Origin: an uncultured Lachnospiraceae bacterium
GTDB taxonomy: Bacteria > Bacillota > Clostridia > Lachnospirales > Lachnospiraceae
Length of the DNA stretch: 64,000 bases
NCBI GenBank assembly: GCA_910586255.1
Contig: CAJUHR010000004.1
Location: 106,318-170,317 of the forward strand
Reading direction: 5' to 3'
Position 1 is the first letter of the stretch. Every line of letters starts with the position of its first letter. The position numbers and the translations under genes were made by a program. Below the pieces are notes generated by a model. The model had not been told where the DNA came from. It was given only the letters and a program-made list of their open reading frames with translations, and did not search any database. Below, one piece after another: positions 34,878 through 43,795 of this stretch.

Positions 34878-36032
34878 ATGAAATGGAAAAAGTTTAAGAA
34901 GGAACGGATTTCCCTGGACTATACGGTCATGCTGGTTCCTCATTCTCAGAAAAAGCCGATTCATTTTAAAACCCCGGTCTGGACATTCGGTGTGATTTTC
35001 CTTGGACTTTTGGTTCTGACAGGGACCTGCCTGTTTTTTGCCGGTTCCCGTCATCAGCTGACCCAGGTTCGCCGGGAAAAGGAGCAGCTGGAACAGGAGT
35101 GGGAGCGGTTAGCAGAGCAGAAGCAGCTGGCAGACCAGGAAAATGAGATTCTCCGGCAGGAGCAGCAGATTCAAAAGCAGGAGCTTGAGGAGCTGGAGGA
35201 GAGGACTAAAAATACCTTAAAGGAGCTGGAGGATCTGGTGGAGCGGGAGGGACAGATCCGTCAGGAGCTGGGGCTGGAGGATATCCGACCGGACGAAGCC
35301 GGAGATGTGGACGGTTCGGATGGAGCCGGTAGCGCGGACAGCTTAGCCGGGGATGCAGACAGTCTGGATGGAAGGGCTGGAGACATGGACAGTCCGGATG
35401 GAGCCGGCGCCGGAGATGGAGACAGTCTGGATACGGCCGGAAACGGAGATCCGGATACCTCTGCAGCCGCCAACGGAAGAATTCAGATTGCCTCCACGGA
35501 TCTGCCTCTTGTACTGGCTAAAAACACGGCGGATTTTCGCGCCATTCAGGAGGAGCTTGGGACCTTGCAGAATCTGCTCTCAGAAAAGACAGGCCAGTAT
35601 GAAGGATATCTGACTACCATCGAGGAGAAGAGGGCAGCGGCCGCGGCGGAAAAGGCAAGGAAGGAAGCCCTTCGGGCGTCCATTGTCACCAGTGCTTCCA
35701 GCTATATCGGCAATTCCTATGTGTATGGGGGAAATGACCCCAACACGGGAGTGGATTGTTCCGGCTTTACCAGGTACATTCTGGGGCATACGGCAGGAGT
35801 CTATTTAAACCGGACCGCGGCGGAGCAGTCTGGTCAGGGAAGGTCCGTGTCCATAGAGGAGGCCAGGCCCGGGGATTTGGTGTTTTACAGCAACGGAAGC
35901 TCCATTAACCATGTTGCCATCTACGTGGGAAACGGGCAGGTGGTTCACGCCTCCAATGAGCGGGTGGGGATTGTCCGGTCGGATATGTATTACCGGACTC
36001 CGGTGAAAATCAAGAATGTTTTGGGAGATTAG
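34878..36032 (+). CDS. Membrane-anchored coiled-coil NlpC/P60 endopeptidase
   Basis: The 384-residue protein has a basic N-terminus, a membrane segment at about residues 33-54, a coiled coil at about 60-130, a linker of about 65 residues rich in Asp, Gly, Ser and Ala (repeats like DSLDG, DSPDGAGAGDG), a second short helix, and the NlpC/P60 domain. Catalytic Cys294 is in GVDCSGF, with histidines in SINHVAIY and VVHASNE. It should cut cell wall peptides. The gene is coupled closely to the bactofilin gene, which suggests that the hydrolase is positioned by the filament. Confidence 0.9.
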   Translation: MKWKKFKKERISLDYTVMLVPHSQKKPIHFKTPVWTFGVIFLGLLVLTGTCLFFAGSRHQLTQVRREKEQLEQEWERLAEQKQLADQENEILRQEQQIQKQELEELEERTKNTLKELEDLVEREGQIRQELGLEDIRPDEAGDVDGSDGAGSADSLAGDADSLDGRAGDMDSPDGAGAGDGDSLDTAGNGDPDTSAAANGRIQIASTDLPLVLAKNTADFRAIQEELGTLQNLLSEKTGQYEGYLTTIEEKRAAAAAEKARKEALRASIVTSASSYIGNSYVYGGNDPNTGVDCSGFTRYILGHTAGVYLNRTAAEQSGQGRSVSIEEARPGDLVFYSNGSSINHVAIYVGNGQVVHASNERVGIVRSDMYYRTPVKIKNVLGD

Positions 36033-36044
36033 TCTGCCTTTCGG

Positions 36045-36085
36045 CATCCCTGACCGGCCGGGAAAGCGGGTCAGGGATGTTTTTT
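36045..36085 (+). terminator. Terminator of the bactofilin-NlpC operon
   Basis: CATCCCTGACC pairs perfectly with GGTCAGGGATG around a 13-nt loop, followed by TTTTTT. Confidence 0.9.
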
Positions 36086-36109
36086 GCTGTTCTTTTTTGT
36101 GGGAAATGA

Positions 36110-36138
36110 TTTACATTGGATTATAATTTTACTATAAT
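36110..36138 (+). promoter_or_regulatory. Promoter of the FtsA-like gene
   Basis: TTTACA and TATAAT are separated by 17 nt, 36 nt upstream of the start codon. Confidence 0.8.
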
Positions 36139-36174
36139 GGAGGGAAAAGAGAACGGTTGCGCGGGAGGGCAGGC

Positions 36175-38505
36175 ATGGCGAAGGCACAAGTGAAAAAGGG
36201 AATGGTTCAGGCAGAGCAGACGGTATTTGCCCTGGATATCGGGACTCGGAGCATCATCGGCATGGTGGGAGTGGTTGAGGAGGGAAAGGTAAAGATTCTG
36301 GCTATTGAGAAGGAGGAGCACGCGGAGCGGGCTATGATCGATGGTCAGATTGAGAATATAGAGAAGGTCTCCTTGCTGGCAGACAAGGTAAAGAAGCGTC
36401 TGGAGAGCCGTCTGGATATTCAGCTTAGCCGTGTCTGCGTGGCGGCAGCCGGACGGGCATTAAGGACTAGACGGGCCGAATTTGAACTGGAGCTTTCTCA
36501 GACCCAGACCATAGATGACGAGGTGATCAGCCGTCTGGAGGCAGGAGCCATCAGCCGGGCGGAGGAGGCCTTCAATGAAGAAAAGGAGGCCTTAGGAGAT
36601 TCCCGCCGTTTTTACCTGGCCGGATATACGGTATGTCAGTATTATCTGGATCAGTACGGGATGATGAGTCTGAAAGACCATCGGGGGAGGAAGGTGAAGG
36701 TGGATTTGATTGCCACTTTTCTTCCCAGCGAGGTGGTGGAGAGCCTTTATACCACCATGAATAAGATCGGGCTGGAGGTTGCCAGTATTACCTTAGAGCC
36801 TATTGCGGCCATCAATGCGGCGATTCCCGAGAATCTGCGGCTTTTGAACCTGGTTATGGTGGATATTGGCGCCGGAACTTCAGATATTGCTGCCTGCACC
36901 GGAGGAAGCGTGGCCGGCTACACCATGGCCACCGTAGCCGGAGATGAGGTTACGGAGGCGGTCATGAAGGAATATCTGGTTGACTTTGGGACAGCGGAGA
37001 ACATTAAAGCCCGGATTGACCAGGATAAGGAGATTACCTTTTCTGATATTCTTGGCATTGAACACAAGGTGACAAAGGAGGATGTTTTTCGGTGCATTGA
37101 GAGCGTGTCAGGGATTTTGTGTAAGGAGATATCGGAAAAGATCATAGAGGTAAACGGCGGAGCTCCCTCCGCGCTGTTTCTGGCAGGAGGCGGGAGCAAG
37201 CTGGCCGGACTGCGGGACGGTTTGGCAACAGCTCTCAAGATGGATGTGAACCGGGTGGCCATTGCGGGCAATTACTTTCAGGCAAGCGCGTTTTCTGACG
37301 AATATGACTTAAACAATCCGGAGTATGCTACCCCCCTGGGAATCGCAGTTTCAGCAGGGCTTAATATGATCAATGACAGCTTCCGGGTGGTCTTAAACGG
37401 AAAGCCGGCCAAGCTCTTTAGAAGCGGAAGCTTTACGGCCCTGAATCTTCTGATGATGAACGGTTACGGATTTCGGGATATTATGGGGCGCCCGGGAGGC
37501 AATATTTCCGTGACGGTCAACGGACAGCGGAAGGTCTTTTACGGGACGGCATCCGAACCGGCGTCCCTTTTCATTAACGGAAAAGAGGGGAAGCTTTCTC
37601 AGATTATCCGGGCCGGGGACAGTATCGATTTTGTGCCGGCCAGGCCGGGGACACCGGCAGAGGCCTGTTTGGGAGATATCGAGGGCGCCGCTACCTGTCG
37701 GGAGATAACCCTAAACGGAGAATACTCTTTCCTTGAGACTCCTCTAAAGAGCGGAGATGTGATTGTGATTAAGACGGAAGAGGAAAGAAAGGACGAAGCC
37801 GGAAAGGGCTTGGAGGAAGGGGAAAAGAGACAAGCAGTCAAAAAGAGGTCGGAAGAAAGGCAAACCATCAGGAAGGAACTTATGCCGGAAAGGGCTGAGA
37901 GAAAAACAACCGAAAAAGGACTTGGAATAAAAAGCGAGAAGGAGGCCGGGACGGACAAGGGCGCAAAAAAGGACAAGGAGCAGGTAAAGAGCGAAGAAAC
38001 AAACCAAAGAGCAGGAGCTAGAAGAGGATCGGTGCCGGTTGAGCGGGAGGCGTCAGAGGCCATGCAGAGTAAGAGCGAGCCGGTTGAATGGGAAGCGGCA
38101 GAGGCCATGCAGAGCAAGAGCGAGCCGGTTGAGCAGAAAGCGGCAGAGGCCACACAGAGGGATACCGGGCCGGTGAAGCGCCAGGAGGACATAGAGGAGA
38201 GAGAAGCCTTGCAGCGGGAGACAGTGACCGCAAAGAGGGAAAAGGCAGCAGAAGAAGTCTCTCAAAGGAAGGCAGCGACCGCAAGAAAGCTTCTCTTCTA
38301 TTTAAATGACTCCCTTCTCACTCTGCCGCCAAAGGAGGACAAAAGCCCTTATTATCTGATGGATATGATTGAATATTCCGGGATTGATCTAAAAAATCCC
38401 CAGGGCAATATCCGGCTGACAGTCAACGGAAAACAGGCCATGTTTCAGCAGGCTTTGGCAGAGGGAGACCGAATTGAAATAAGAGTCGAGGAGCGGGGCC
38501 GGTGA
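36175..38505 (+). CDS. Large FtsA-like (SHS2/actin-fold) cell division family protein
   Basis: The 776-residue protein begins with an actin-like ATPase of about 400 residues: phosphate-1 motif FALDIGTRSIIGMVG, an SHS2-type 1C domain, phosphate-2 motif VMVDIGAGTSDIAA, and adenosine motif LFLAGGGSKLAGL. This matches FtsA/PilM relatives. After that come a small beta-grasp-like domain (ISVTVNGQRKVFYGTASEPA), a strongly charged linker of about 170 residues with near-identical units (SEAMQSKSEPVEWEAAEAMQ), and a second beta-grasp-like domain at the C-terminus (NIRLTVNGKQAMFQQALAEG). True FtsA is about 420 residues with an amphipathic C-terminal helix, so this is a distinct family. The ATG at 36175 follows GGGAGGG; an upstream TTG is unlikely. 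Confidence 0.82.
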   Translation: MAKAQVKKGMVQAEQTVFALDIGTRSIIGMVGVVEEGKVKILAIEKEEHAERAMIDGQIENIEKVSLLADKVKKRLESRLDIQLSRVCVAAAGRALRTRRAEFELELSQTQTIDDEVISRLEAGAISRAEEAFNEEKEALGDSRRFYLAGYTVCQYYLDQYGMMSLKDHRGRKVKVDLIATFLPSEVVESLYTTMNKIGLEVASITLEPIAAINAAIPENLRLLNLVMVDIGAGTSDIAACTGGSVAGYTMATVAGDEVTEAVMKEYLVDFGTAENIKARIDQDKEITFSDILGIEHKVTKEDVFRCIESVSGILCKEISEKIIEVNGGAPSALFLAGGGSKLAGLRDGLATALKMDVNRVAIAGNYFQASAFSDEYDLNNPEYATPLGIAVSAGLNMINDSFRVVLNGKPAKLFRSGSFTALNLLMMNGYGFRDIMGRPGGNISVTVNGQRKVFYGTASEPASLFINGKEGKLSQIIRAGDSIDFVPARPGTPAEACLGDIEGAATCREITLNGEYSFLETPLKSGDVIVIKTEEERKDEAGKGLEEGEKRQAVKKRSEERQTIRKELMPERAERKTTEKGLGIKSEKEAGTDKGAKKDKEQVKSEETNQRAGARRGSVPVEREASEAMQSKSEPVEWEAAEAMQSKSEPVEQKAAEATQRDTGPVKRQEDIEEREALQRETVTAKREKAAEEVSQRKAATARKLLFYLNDSLLTLPPKEDKSPYYLMDMIEYSGIDLKNPQGNIRLTVNGKQAMFQQALAEGDRIEIRVEERGR

Positions 38506-38511
38506 AAACCG

Positions 38512-38540
38512 TTGACTTGTTTTTCCAGATGAATTATAAT
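38512..38540 (+). promoter_or_regulatory. Promoter of the yicC operon
   Basis: TTGACT and TATAAT are 17 nt apart, 46 nt upstream of yicC. Confidence 0.8.
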
Positions 38541-38586
38541 GAGGCTTGTAGTTATTTATTTAAGGTAGAAGGAGTACACATTTCAG

Positions 38587-39465
38587 ATGATAAAGAGCAT
38601 GACCGGCTTTGGTCGTTTTGAGGCTGTGACGCCGGAACGCAAGATTTCGGTGGAGATCAAAGCTGTTAATCACAGATATCTGGATCTGAATATTAAGATG
38701 CCCAAAAGATTCAATTATTTTGAATCAGGTCTTCGCGGTCTTCTGAAAAATTACATTCAGAGAGGAAAGGTTGATATTTTTATCAGCTACGAGGACTATA
38801 CGGAGGAAAAACTCAATTTAAAGTACAACGGCACACTGGCATCGGAGTATATGGACTACTTTGTGAAAATGCAGCGCCAGTTTGGAATTGAGAACGATGT
38901 GAAGGTGTCTACTCTGGCCAATATGCCGGAGGTTCTCTCCATGGAGCAGGTGCCGGAGGATGAGGAGCAGATGTGGAAGCTTTTGTCTCAGGCGGTTGAG
39001 GAGGCGGCAAAGAAATTTGTGGAATCCAGAGCCCAGGAGGGAGAGCGGCTGAGAGATGATTTGCTGGGCAAGCTGGATTACATGGAAAGTCTGGTGGATT
39101 TTGTGGAGGAGCGTTCCCCGCAGGTTATCCGGGAGTACCGGACAAAGCTAGAGGACAAGGTAAAGGAGCTTTTGGAGAATACCACCATCGATGAAAACCG
39201 GATTCTGACAGAGGTGACCATCTATGCAGACAAGATTTGTGTGGACGAGGAGACTGTGCGGCTGCGTGCTCATATTGGGGCTACCCGCAAAGAGTTAAGC
39301 GCCGGTGGAAGTGTGGGAAGAAAGCTGGATTTTATTGCCCAGGAGATGAACCGGGAGGCCAATACAATCCTGAGCAAGTCCGGGGATCTGGAGATTTCCG
39401 ACAGGGCTATATCTTTAAAGACGGAGATTGAGAAGGTACGGGAGCAGATTCAGAATATTGAGTGA
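38587..39465 (+). CDS. yicC: YicC/YloC family endoribonuclease
   Basis: The 292-residue protein opens with the family signature MIKSMTGFGR and EIKAVNHRYLDLNIKMP, and ends with the DUF1732 segment (KELSAGGSVGRKLDFIAQEMNREANTILSKS). Members act on RNA with endonuclease activity. The gene normally lies next to remA and gmk in Firmicutes; here gmk follows after 26 nt and remA is absent from the gap. AGAAGGAGTACACATTTCAG precedes the start. Confidence 0.93.
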   Translation: MIKSMTGFGRFEAVTPERKISVEIKAVNHRYLDLNIKMPKRFNYFESGLRGLLKNYIQRGKVDIFISYEDYTEEKLNLKYNGTLASEYMDYFVKMQRQFGIENDVKVSTLANMPEVLSMEQVPEDEEQMWKLLSQAVEEAAKKFVESRAQEGERLRDDLLGKLDYMESLVDFVEERSPQVIREYRTKLEDKVKELLENTTIDENRILTEVTIYADKICVDEETVRLRAHIGATRKELSAGGSVGRKLDFIAQEMNREANTILSKSGDLEISDRAISLKTEIEKVREQIQNIE

Positions 39466-39491
39466 CAGGAATAAAGTCGGAGGGCGAGCGC

Positions 39492-40115
39492 ATGAAGCAA
39501 AAAGGGATCCTGGTAGTAGTGTCCGGCTTTTCCGGAGCCGGAAAAGGGACATTGATGAAAAGGCTTTTGGAAACATACAACGAACGGTACAGTCTTTCCA
39601 TCTCCGCCACCACCCGGGCGCCCAGGGCAGGAGAGGAACATGGCAGAGAGTATTTCTTTTTGTCAAAGGACCAGTTTCAGCAGATGATCCGGGAGGAAGC
39701 TCTCATTGAGTATGCCTGCTATGTGGAAAATTATTACGGCACGCCCAAAAGCTATGTGCTGGAACAGATGGAGGCGGGGCGGGACGTGATCTTAGAGATA
39801 GAGATCCAGGGGGCCCTTAAGGTGAAGGAGAGATTTCCGGACACCCTGCTTTTGTTTGTGACGCCGCCTACAGCCGGGGAGCTTGAGAATCGTTTGCGAG
39901 GAAGAGGGACGGAGACCGAGGAGGTTATCCATAATCGTCTTAAGCGGGCAGTGGAGGAAGCAGAGCTTATGGATCAGTATGATTATATTCTGGTCAATGA
40001 CGATTTGGATGTCTGCGTTCAAAAGATGCATGAGCTGATTCAGGCTCAGCACCTGCGGACAGACGGCAACAGAGAGCTGATAGCAAGGATCCGCCGGGAG
40101 CTGCGCAATCTGTGA
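39492..40115 (+). CDS. gmk: Guanylate kinase
   Basis: The 207-residue enzyme phosphorylates GMP to GDP. The P-loop is SGFSGAGKGT, and the GMP-binding region has SISATTRAPRAGEEHGREYFF. The start at 39492 follows CGGAGGGCGAGCGC; ten further codons upstream are open but unsupported. It is part of the yicC-gmk-rpoZ run. Confidence 0.96.
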   Translation: MKQKGILVVVSGFSGAGKGTLMKRLLETYNERYSLSISATTRAPRAGEEHGREYFFLSKDQFQQMIREEALIEYACYVENYYGTPKSYVLEQMEAGRDVILEIEIQGALKVKERFPDTLLLFVTPPTAGELENRLRGRGTETEEVIHNRLKRAVEEAELMDQYDYILVNDDLDVCVQKMHELIQAQHLRTDGNRELIARIRRELRNL

Positions 40116-40246
40116 AAAGGACGCCGTGTCAAAAGAATATCAGGAGGATATTCTGTTTCTTGCCAGGGAAGGCATTAAATGATACAAGTGTTAAAAAAAC
40201 CTTTTGACCCCAACATCTATAAAAGCTGATTCGGAAAGGAGCTTTC

Positions 40247-40501
40247 ATGTTACATCCATCTTATGCAGATTTAATTAATGTTGTAAACAGTGAGGTTGAA
40301 CCGGGGGAGCAGCCGGTGGTTCAGAGCCGTTATTCTATTGTTCTGGCATCGGCCAAGCGGGCCCGTCAGCTGATTGAGGATACCAATTCTATGACAGGAG
40401 CGGCAGGAAAAAAGCCCTTGTCTGAGGCTATCCAGGAGATCTATGATGGCAGAGTCAAGATTATCGGTGATGATTCGGAAGAAAACGTGGAAGTAGAGTG
40501 A
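40247..40501 (+). CDS. rpoZ: DNA-directed RNA polymerase omega subunit
   Basis: The 84-residue protein has the omega pattern: LHPSYADLINVVNS near the N-terminus, then SRYSIVLASAKRARQLIED, followed by KPLSEAIQEIYDGRVKI. It helps assemble and stabilise RNA polymerase. GGAAAGGAGCTTTC precedes the start. The 131-nt gap after gmk has a TTGACC but no matching -10, so co-transcription with gmk is likely. Confidence 0.94.
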   Translation: MLHPSYADLINVVNSEVEPGEQPVVQSRYSIVLASAKRARQLIEDTNSMTGAAGKKPLSEAIQEIYDGRVKIIGDDSEENVEVE

Positions 40502-40528
40502 CAGTTCAAGGGTTATCTGAACTGTTAC
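40498..40528 (+). repeat. Minimal hairpin made of repeat termini after rpoZ
   Basis: GTGACAGTTCA pairs with TGAACTGTTAC (10 of 11) around a nine-nt loop, starting in the rpoZ stop codon. The arms match the ends shared by repeat families A and B (GTTACAGTTCA). No T-run follows. It looks like a terminus-only form of the repeats, comparable with the arm of the mgsA terminator. Confidence 0.5.
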
Positions 40529-40606
40529 AAAGAAGAGTAACAGGAAGGAGGCTGTCTCAGGGAAAGGACTGGAGATGGCTTTTTTCTTCACCGGGCGGGA
40601 GATTAT

Positions 40607-41983
40607 ATGAAAATATTGATGATATCTTTAGGGTGTGACAAGAATCTGGTGGACACGGAGAATATGCTTGGGATTTTGAGCAGAGACGGCCACACCTTTA
40701 CAGACGATGAGCAGGAGGCGGAGGCAGTGATCGTTAATACCTGCTGCTTTATCGGAGATGCCAAGGAGGAGAGCATCCAGACAATCCTTGAGATGGCAGA
40801 GCTTAAGGAAAGCGGCAATTGCCGGGCGCTGATCGTCACAGGCTGTCTGGCCGAGCGCTACCGGCAGGAGATTTTAAAGGAGATACCGGAGGTGGACGGG
40901 ATTCTGGGCACGGCCTCCTGGGATGAGATCAGCCAGGTGCTAAAAGAATCCGGCACAGAGAAGAAGCCTGTCTGCTTTGAACCGGTTGACCGTCTGCCGG
41001 AATCATATGGCAAACGGATTCTGACTACCGGAGGCCACTACGCATTTTTGAAGATCGCGGAAGGGTGCGACAAATTCTGCACCTACTGTATTATCCCCAG
41101 TCTGCGGGGCCGTTATCGCAGTGTGCCTATGGAGCGGCTTTTGAGAGAGGCAGAGTCCTTAGCAGAGCAGGGAGTTCGGGAGCTGATTTTGGTGGCCCAG
41201 GAGACGACTCTTTACGGGGTGGATCTGTATGGGAAAAAGATGCTGCCGGAGCTTTTGCACCGGCTGGCAGCCATTTCCGGCATCTACTGGATACGGATCC
41301 AGTACTGCTATCCGGAGGAGATTACGGACGAGCTGATTGAGGCCATAAAGACGGAGGAGAAGGTGTGCCATTATCTGGATATTCCCATTCAGCATGCCAG
41401 TGACCGGATTCTAAAGAGAATGGGGAGAAAGACCGACCAGGCATCCATCCGGCAGATGGTGGAAAAGCTGCGGAGGGAGATTCCGGACATCGCCTTGCGC
41501 ACCACCCTGATCTCCGGCTTCCCGGGAGAGACGCAAAAAGACCACCAGGAGCTGATGGAATTTGTGGATGAGATGGAATTTGAACGTTTGGGAGTCTTTG
41601 CCTACTCGGCGGAGGAGGATACTCCGGCGGCAGAATTTCCGGATCAGATTCCTGATGAGTTAAAGGAGAAGCGGCGGGATGAGGTGATGGAGCTTCAGCA
41701 GGAGATCGCCTTTATAAAATCCGAGTCCATGGTGGGCAGGGTGCTGGATGTGATGATTGAAGGAAAGGTGGCAGACGAGCCTGCCTATGTGGCCAGAACC
41801 TACATGGACGCGCCGGGAGTGGACGGTTATCTGTTCGTCAATAGCGATGAGCTTTTTATGTCCGGGGATTTCGTGCGGGTGCAGGTGATTGGCGCCGCGG
41901 AGTATGATCTGATTGGAGATGTTTTTGAGGAAAGGGACGGGAATGGTTCCGGTTTGGAGGTGCGCGATGAATCTGCCCAATAA
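40607..41983 (+). CDS. rimO: Ribosomal protein S12 methylthiotransferase RimO
   Basis: The 458-residue radical-SAM enzyme adds a methylthio group to an aspartate of ribosomal protein S12. The N-terminal cluster ligands are Cys10, Cys46 and Cys80. The radical-SAM motif is CDKFCTYC, and a C-terminal TRAM domain follows. The SLGCDKNLVDTE opening is the RimO type and not MiaB. The start follows GGGAGATTAT. It overlaps pgsA by 17 nt. Confidence 0.95.
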   Translation: MKILMISLGCDKNLVDTENMLGILSRDGHTFTDDEQEAEAVIVNTCCFIGDAKEESIQTILEMAELKESGNCRALIVTGCLAERYRQEILKEIPEVDGILGTASWDEISQVLKESGTEKKPVCFEPVDRLPESYGKRILTTGGHYAFLKIAEGCDKFCTYCIIPSLRGRYRSVPMERLLREAESLAEQGVRELILVAQETTLYGVDLYGKKMLPELLHRLAAISGIYWIRIQYCYPEEITDELIEAIKTEEKVCHYLDIPIQHASDRILKRMGRKTDQASIRQMVEKLRREIPDIALRTTLISGFPGETQKDHQELMEFVDEMEFERLGVFAYSAEEDTPAAEFPDQIPDELKEKRRDEVMELQQEIAFIKSESMVGRVLDVMIEGKVADEPAYVARTYMDAPGVDGYLFVNSDELFMSGDFVRVQVIGAAEYDLIGDVFEERDGNGSGLEVRDESAQ

Positions 41984-42509
41984 GCTTACGGTGTTGCGGG
42001 TAATACTGATTCCGTTTTTTGTGGTGTCTCTGTTGGCTTTCGGAGGAAATGTGCGGATACTGCGATATGTGGCTGCATCCATTTTTATCGTGGCAAGCCT
42101 GACAGACATGCTGGACGGAAAAATTGCCAGGAAATACAATCTGGTGACAAATTTCGGGAAATTTATGGATCCTCTGGCAGATAAGCTTTTAGTCTGCTCA
42201 GCTCTTATCTGTCTGGTGGAGCTTCGGCAGCTTCCCTCCTGGATGGTAATCATCATTGTGAGCAGGGAGTTTATTATCAGCGGCTTCCGGCTGGTGGCTG
42301 CGGAGCAGGGGATCGTGATTGCGGCAAGCTACTGGGGAAAGTTTAAGACCACCTTTCAGATGCTTGCGGTGATTTTGATGATTGTGGACTTGCCGGTGCT
42401 GCGCCTGATTACGGTTATCTGTACCTGGGTGGCCCTGATACTGACAATTGTTTCCCTTGTTGACTATATCATGAAAAATCATAAGGTACTTACGGAAGGA
42501 AGGATGTAG
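41967..42509 (+). CDS. pgsA: CDP-diacylglycerol--glycerol-3-phosphate 3-phosphatidyltransferase
   Basis: The 180-residue membrane enzyme makes phosphatidylglycerol phosphate. The CDP-alcohol phosphotransferase motif (D-G-x2-A-R-x8-G-x3-D-x3-D) is complete in LDGKIARKYNLVTNFGKFMD and onward. The start at 41967 follows TGGAGGTGCGCG inside the rimO 3' end; the open frame upstream lies within rimO and is not used. cinA begins two nt after its stop. Confidence 0.95.
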   Translation: MNLPNKLTVLRVILIPFFVVSLLAFGGNVRILRYVAASIFIVASLTDMLDGKIARKYNLVTNFGKFMDPLADKLLVCSALICLVELRQLPSWMVIIIVSREFIISGFRLVAAEQGIVIAASYWGKFKTTFQMLAVILMIVDLPVLRLITVICTWVALILTIVSLVDYIMKNHKVLTEGRM

Positions 42510-42511
42510 CG

Positions 42512-43765
42512 ATGGTTGTAGAGCTGGTATCTGTGGGAACGGAACTGCTTTTGGGCAATATTGTCAATACCAATACTCAGTTTCTGGCGGAGCAGTGTGC
42601 TCTTTTGGGATTGTCCATGTATCATCAGTCTGTGGTGGGGGACAATGAGGAGCGGCTGGCAGAGGTGGTTAGGACGGCTCTGGGACGTTCGGATGTGGTG
42701 ATTTTTACCGGAGGCTTAGGACCTACGGAGGATGATCTGACCAAGGAGGTCTGCGCCCGGGTGATGGGCTTTGAGTTAAAGGAGGATGCTCACACCAAAA
42801 AGAGGCTGCAGGAGTATTTCAAAAACAGCATTTACAAGAAAATTTCCGATAATAACTGGAAGCAGACTATGGTTCCTGAGGGAGCCCTGGTACTGGACAA
42901 TGACAATGGCACGGCTCCCGGGCTTATTATGGAAAAGGGCGGCAAGAGGGCAATTCTTCTGCCCGGACCTCCCGGCGAGCTGATTCCCCTCTTCAAAAAT
43001 CAGGTATATCCCTATCTGAAACAGCTTCAGCCGGAGGTGATCCGCTCTCAGATGGTAAAGATCTGCGGTGTGGGTGAGAGCCAGGTGGAGGACCGGCTTT
43101 TGGATTTGATTGACGGTCAGACCAACCCCACGATTGCCACCTATGCAAAGACCGGAGAGGTTCATCTGCGGATAACGGCCCGGGCAGGGAGCGAGGAGGA
43201 GGCCAAGCGGCTGGTCAAGCCGGTGGTGAAGGAAATCAAGAACCGTTTTGGGATCCATGTCTATTCCACCCGCGAGGAGGAGAGCCTGGAAATGGCGGTG
43301 GTAAAGCTTTTGCTAAAGCATGAGCTGACGGTCACCACGGCCGAATCCTGTACCGGCGGGCTGCTGGCGGGAAGACTAGTCAATGTGCCGGGGGCATCGG
43401 ACGTGTTCCGGGAGGGTTTTATCACCTATTCCAACAAGGCCAAGAGAAAATATCTGGATGTAAATAAGAGCACATTGAAGAAATACGGGGCGGTCAGCGA
43501 GCAGACGGCCAGGGAGATGGCCATTGGCGGCGTGTTCGCGGCGGACTGTGACATCTGTGTGGCGGTAACCGGCATAGCGGGGCCGGACGGAGGCACAGAG
43601 GAAAAGCCGGTGGGGCTGGTTTATATTGCCACCTATATGAAGGAAAAGGTCACCGTGAAAAAGTACCACTTTAAGGGAAACCGGGCAAAGGTGCGGGAGA
43701 TGGCTGTGGTGCGGGCACTGGATTTGCTGCGCTGCTCGATTCTGGAAAATTATCGCAACGGATGA
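42512..43765 (+). CDS. cinA: CinA: competence/damage-inducible protein, NMN deamidase family
   Basis: The 417-residue protein has an N-terminal MoaB/MogA-like domain (GTELLLGNIVNTNTQFLAEQ, FTGGLGPTEDD) with ADP-ribose pyrophosphatase-like activity in some members. A C-terminal nicotinamide-nucleotide amidase domain follows (TAESCTGGLLAGRLVNVPGA, VTGIAGPDGGT). The position next to pgsA is typical; recA often follows in Bacilli but here unknown conserved genes do. AAGGAAGGATGTAGCG precedes the start. Confidence 0.95.
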   Translation: MVVELVSVGTELLLGNIVNTNTQFLAEQCALLGLSMYHQSVVGDNEERLAEVVRTALGRSDVVIFTGGLGPTEDDLTKEVCARVMGFELKEDAHTKKRLQEYFKNSIYKKISDNNWKQTMVPEGALVLDNDNGTAPGLIMEKGGKRAILLPGPPGELIPLFKNQVYPYLKQLQPEVIRSQMVKICGVGESQVEDRLLDLIDGQTNPTIATYAKTGEVHLRITARAGSEEEAKRLVKPVVKEIKNRFGIHVYSTREEESLEMAVVKLLLKHELTVTTAESCTGGLLAGRLVNVPGASDVFREGFITYSNKAKRKYLDVNKSTLKKYGAVSEQTAREMAIGGVFAADCDICVAVTGIAGPDGGTEEKPVGLVYIATYMKEKVTVKKYHFKGNRAKVREMAVVRALDLLRCSILENYRNG

Positions 43766-43795
43766 GGGCTGCCCGAAAACAGGAGGAATAGCAGT

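Noticed and set aside
37599..38192. Long antisense frame opposite the FtsA-like gene tail
   Set aside because: The sense strand encodes a highly charged repeat region whose complement is open by composition; no start signal is present.
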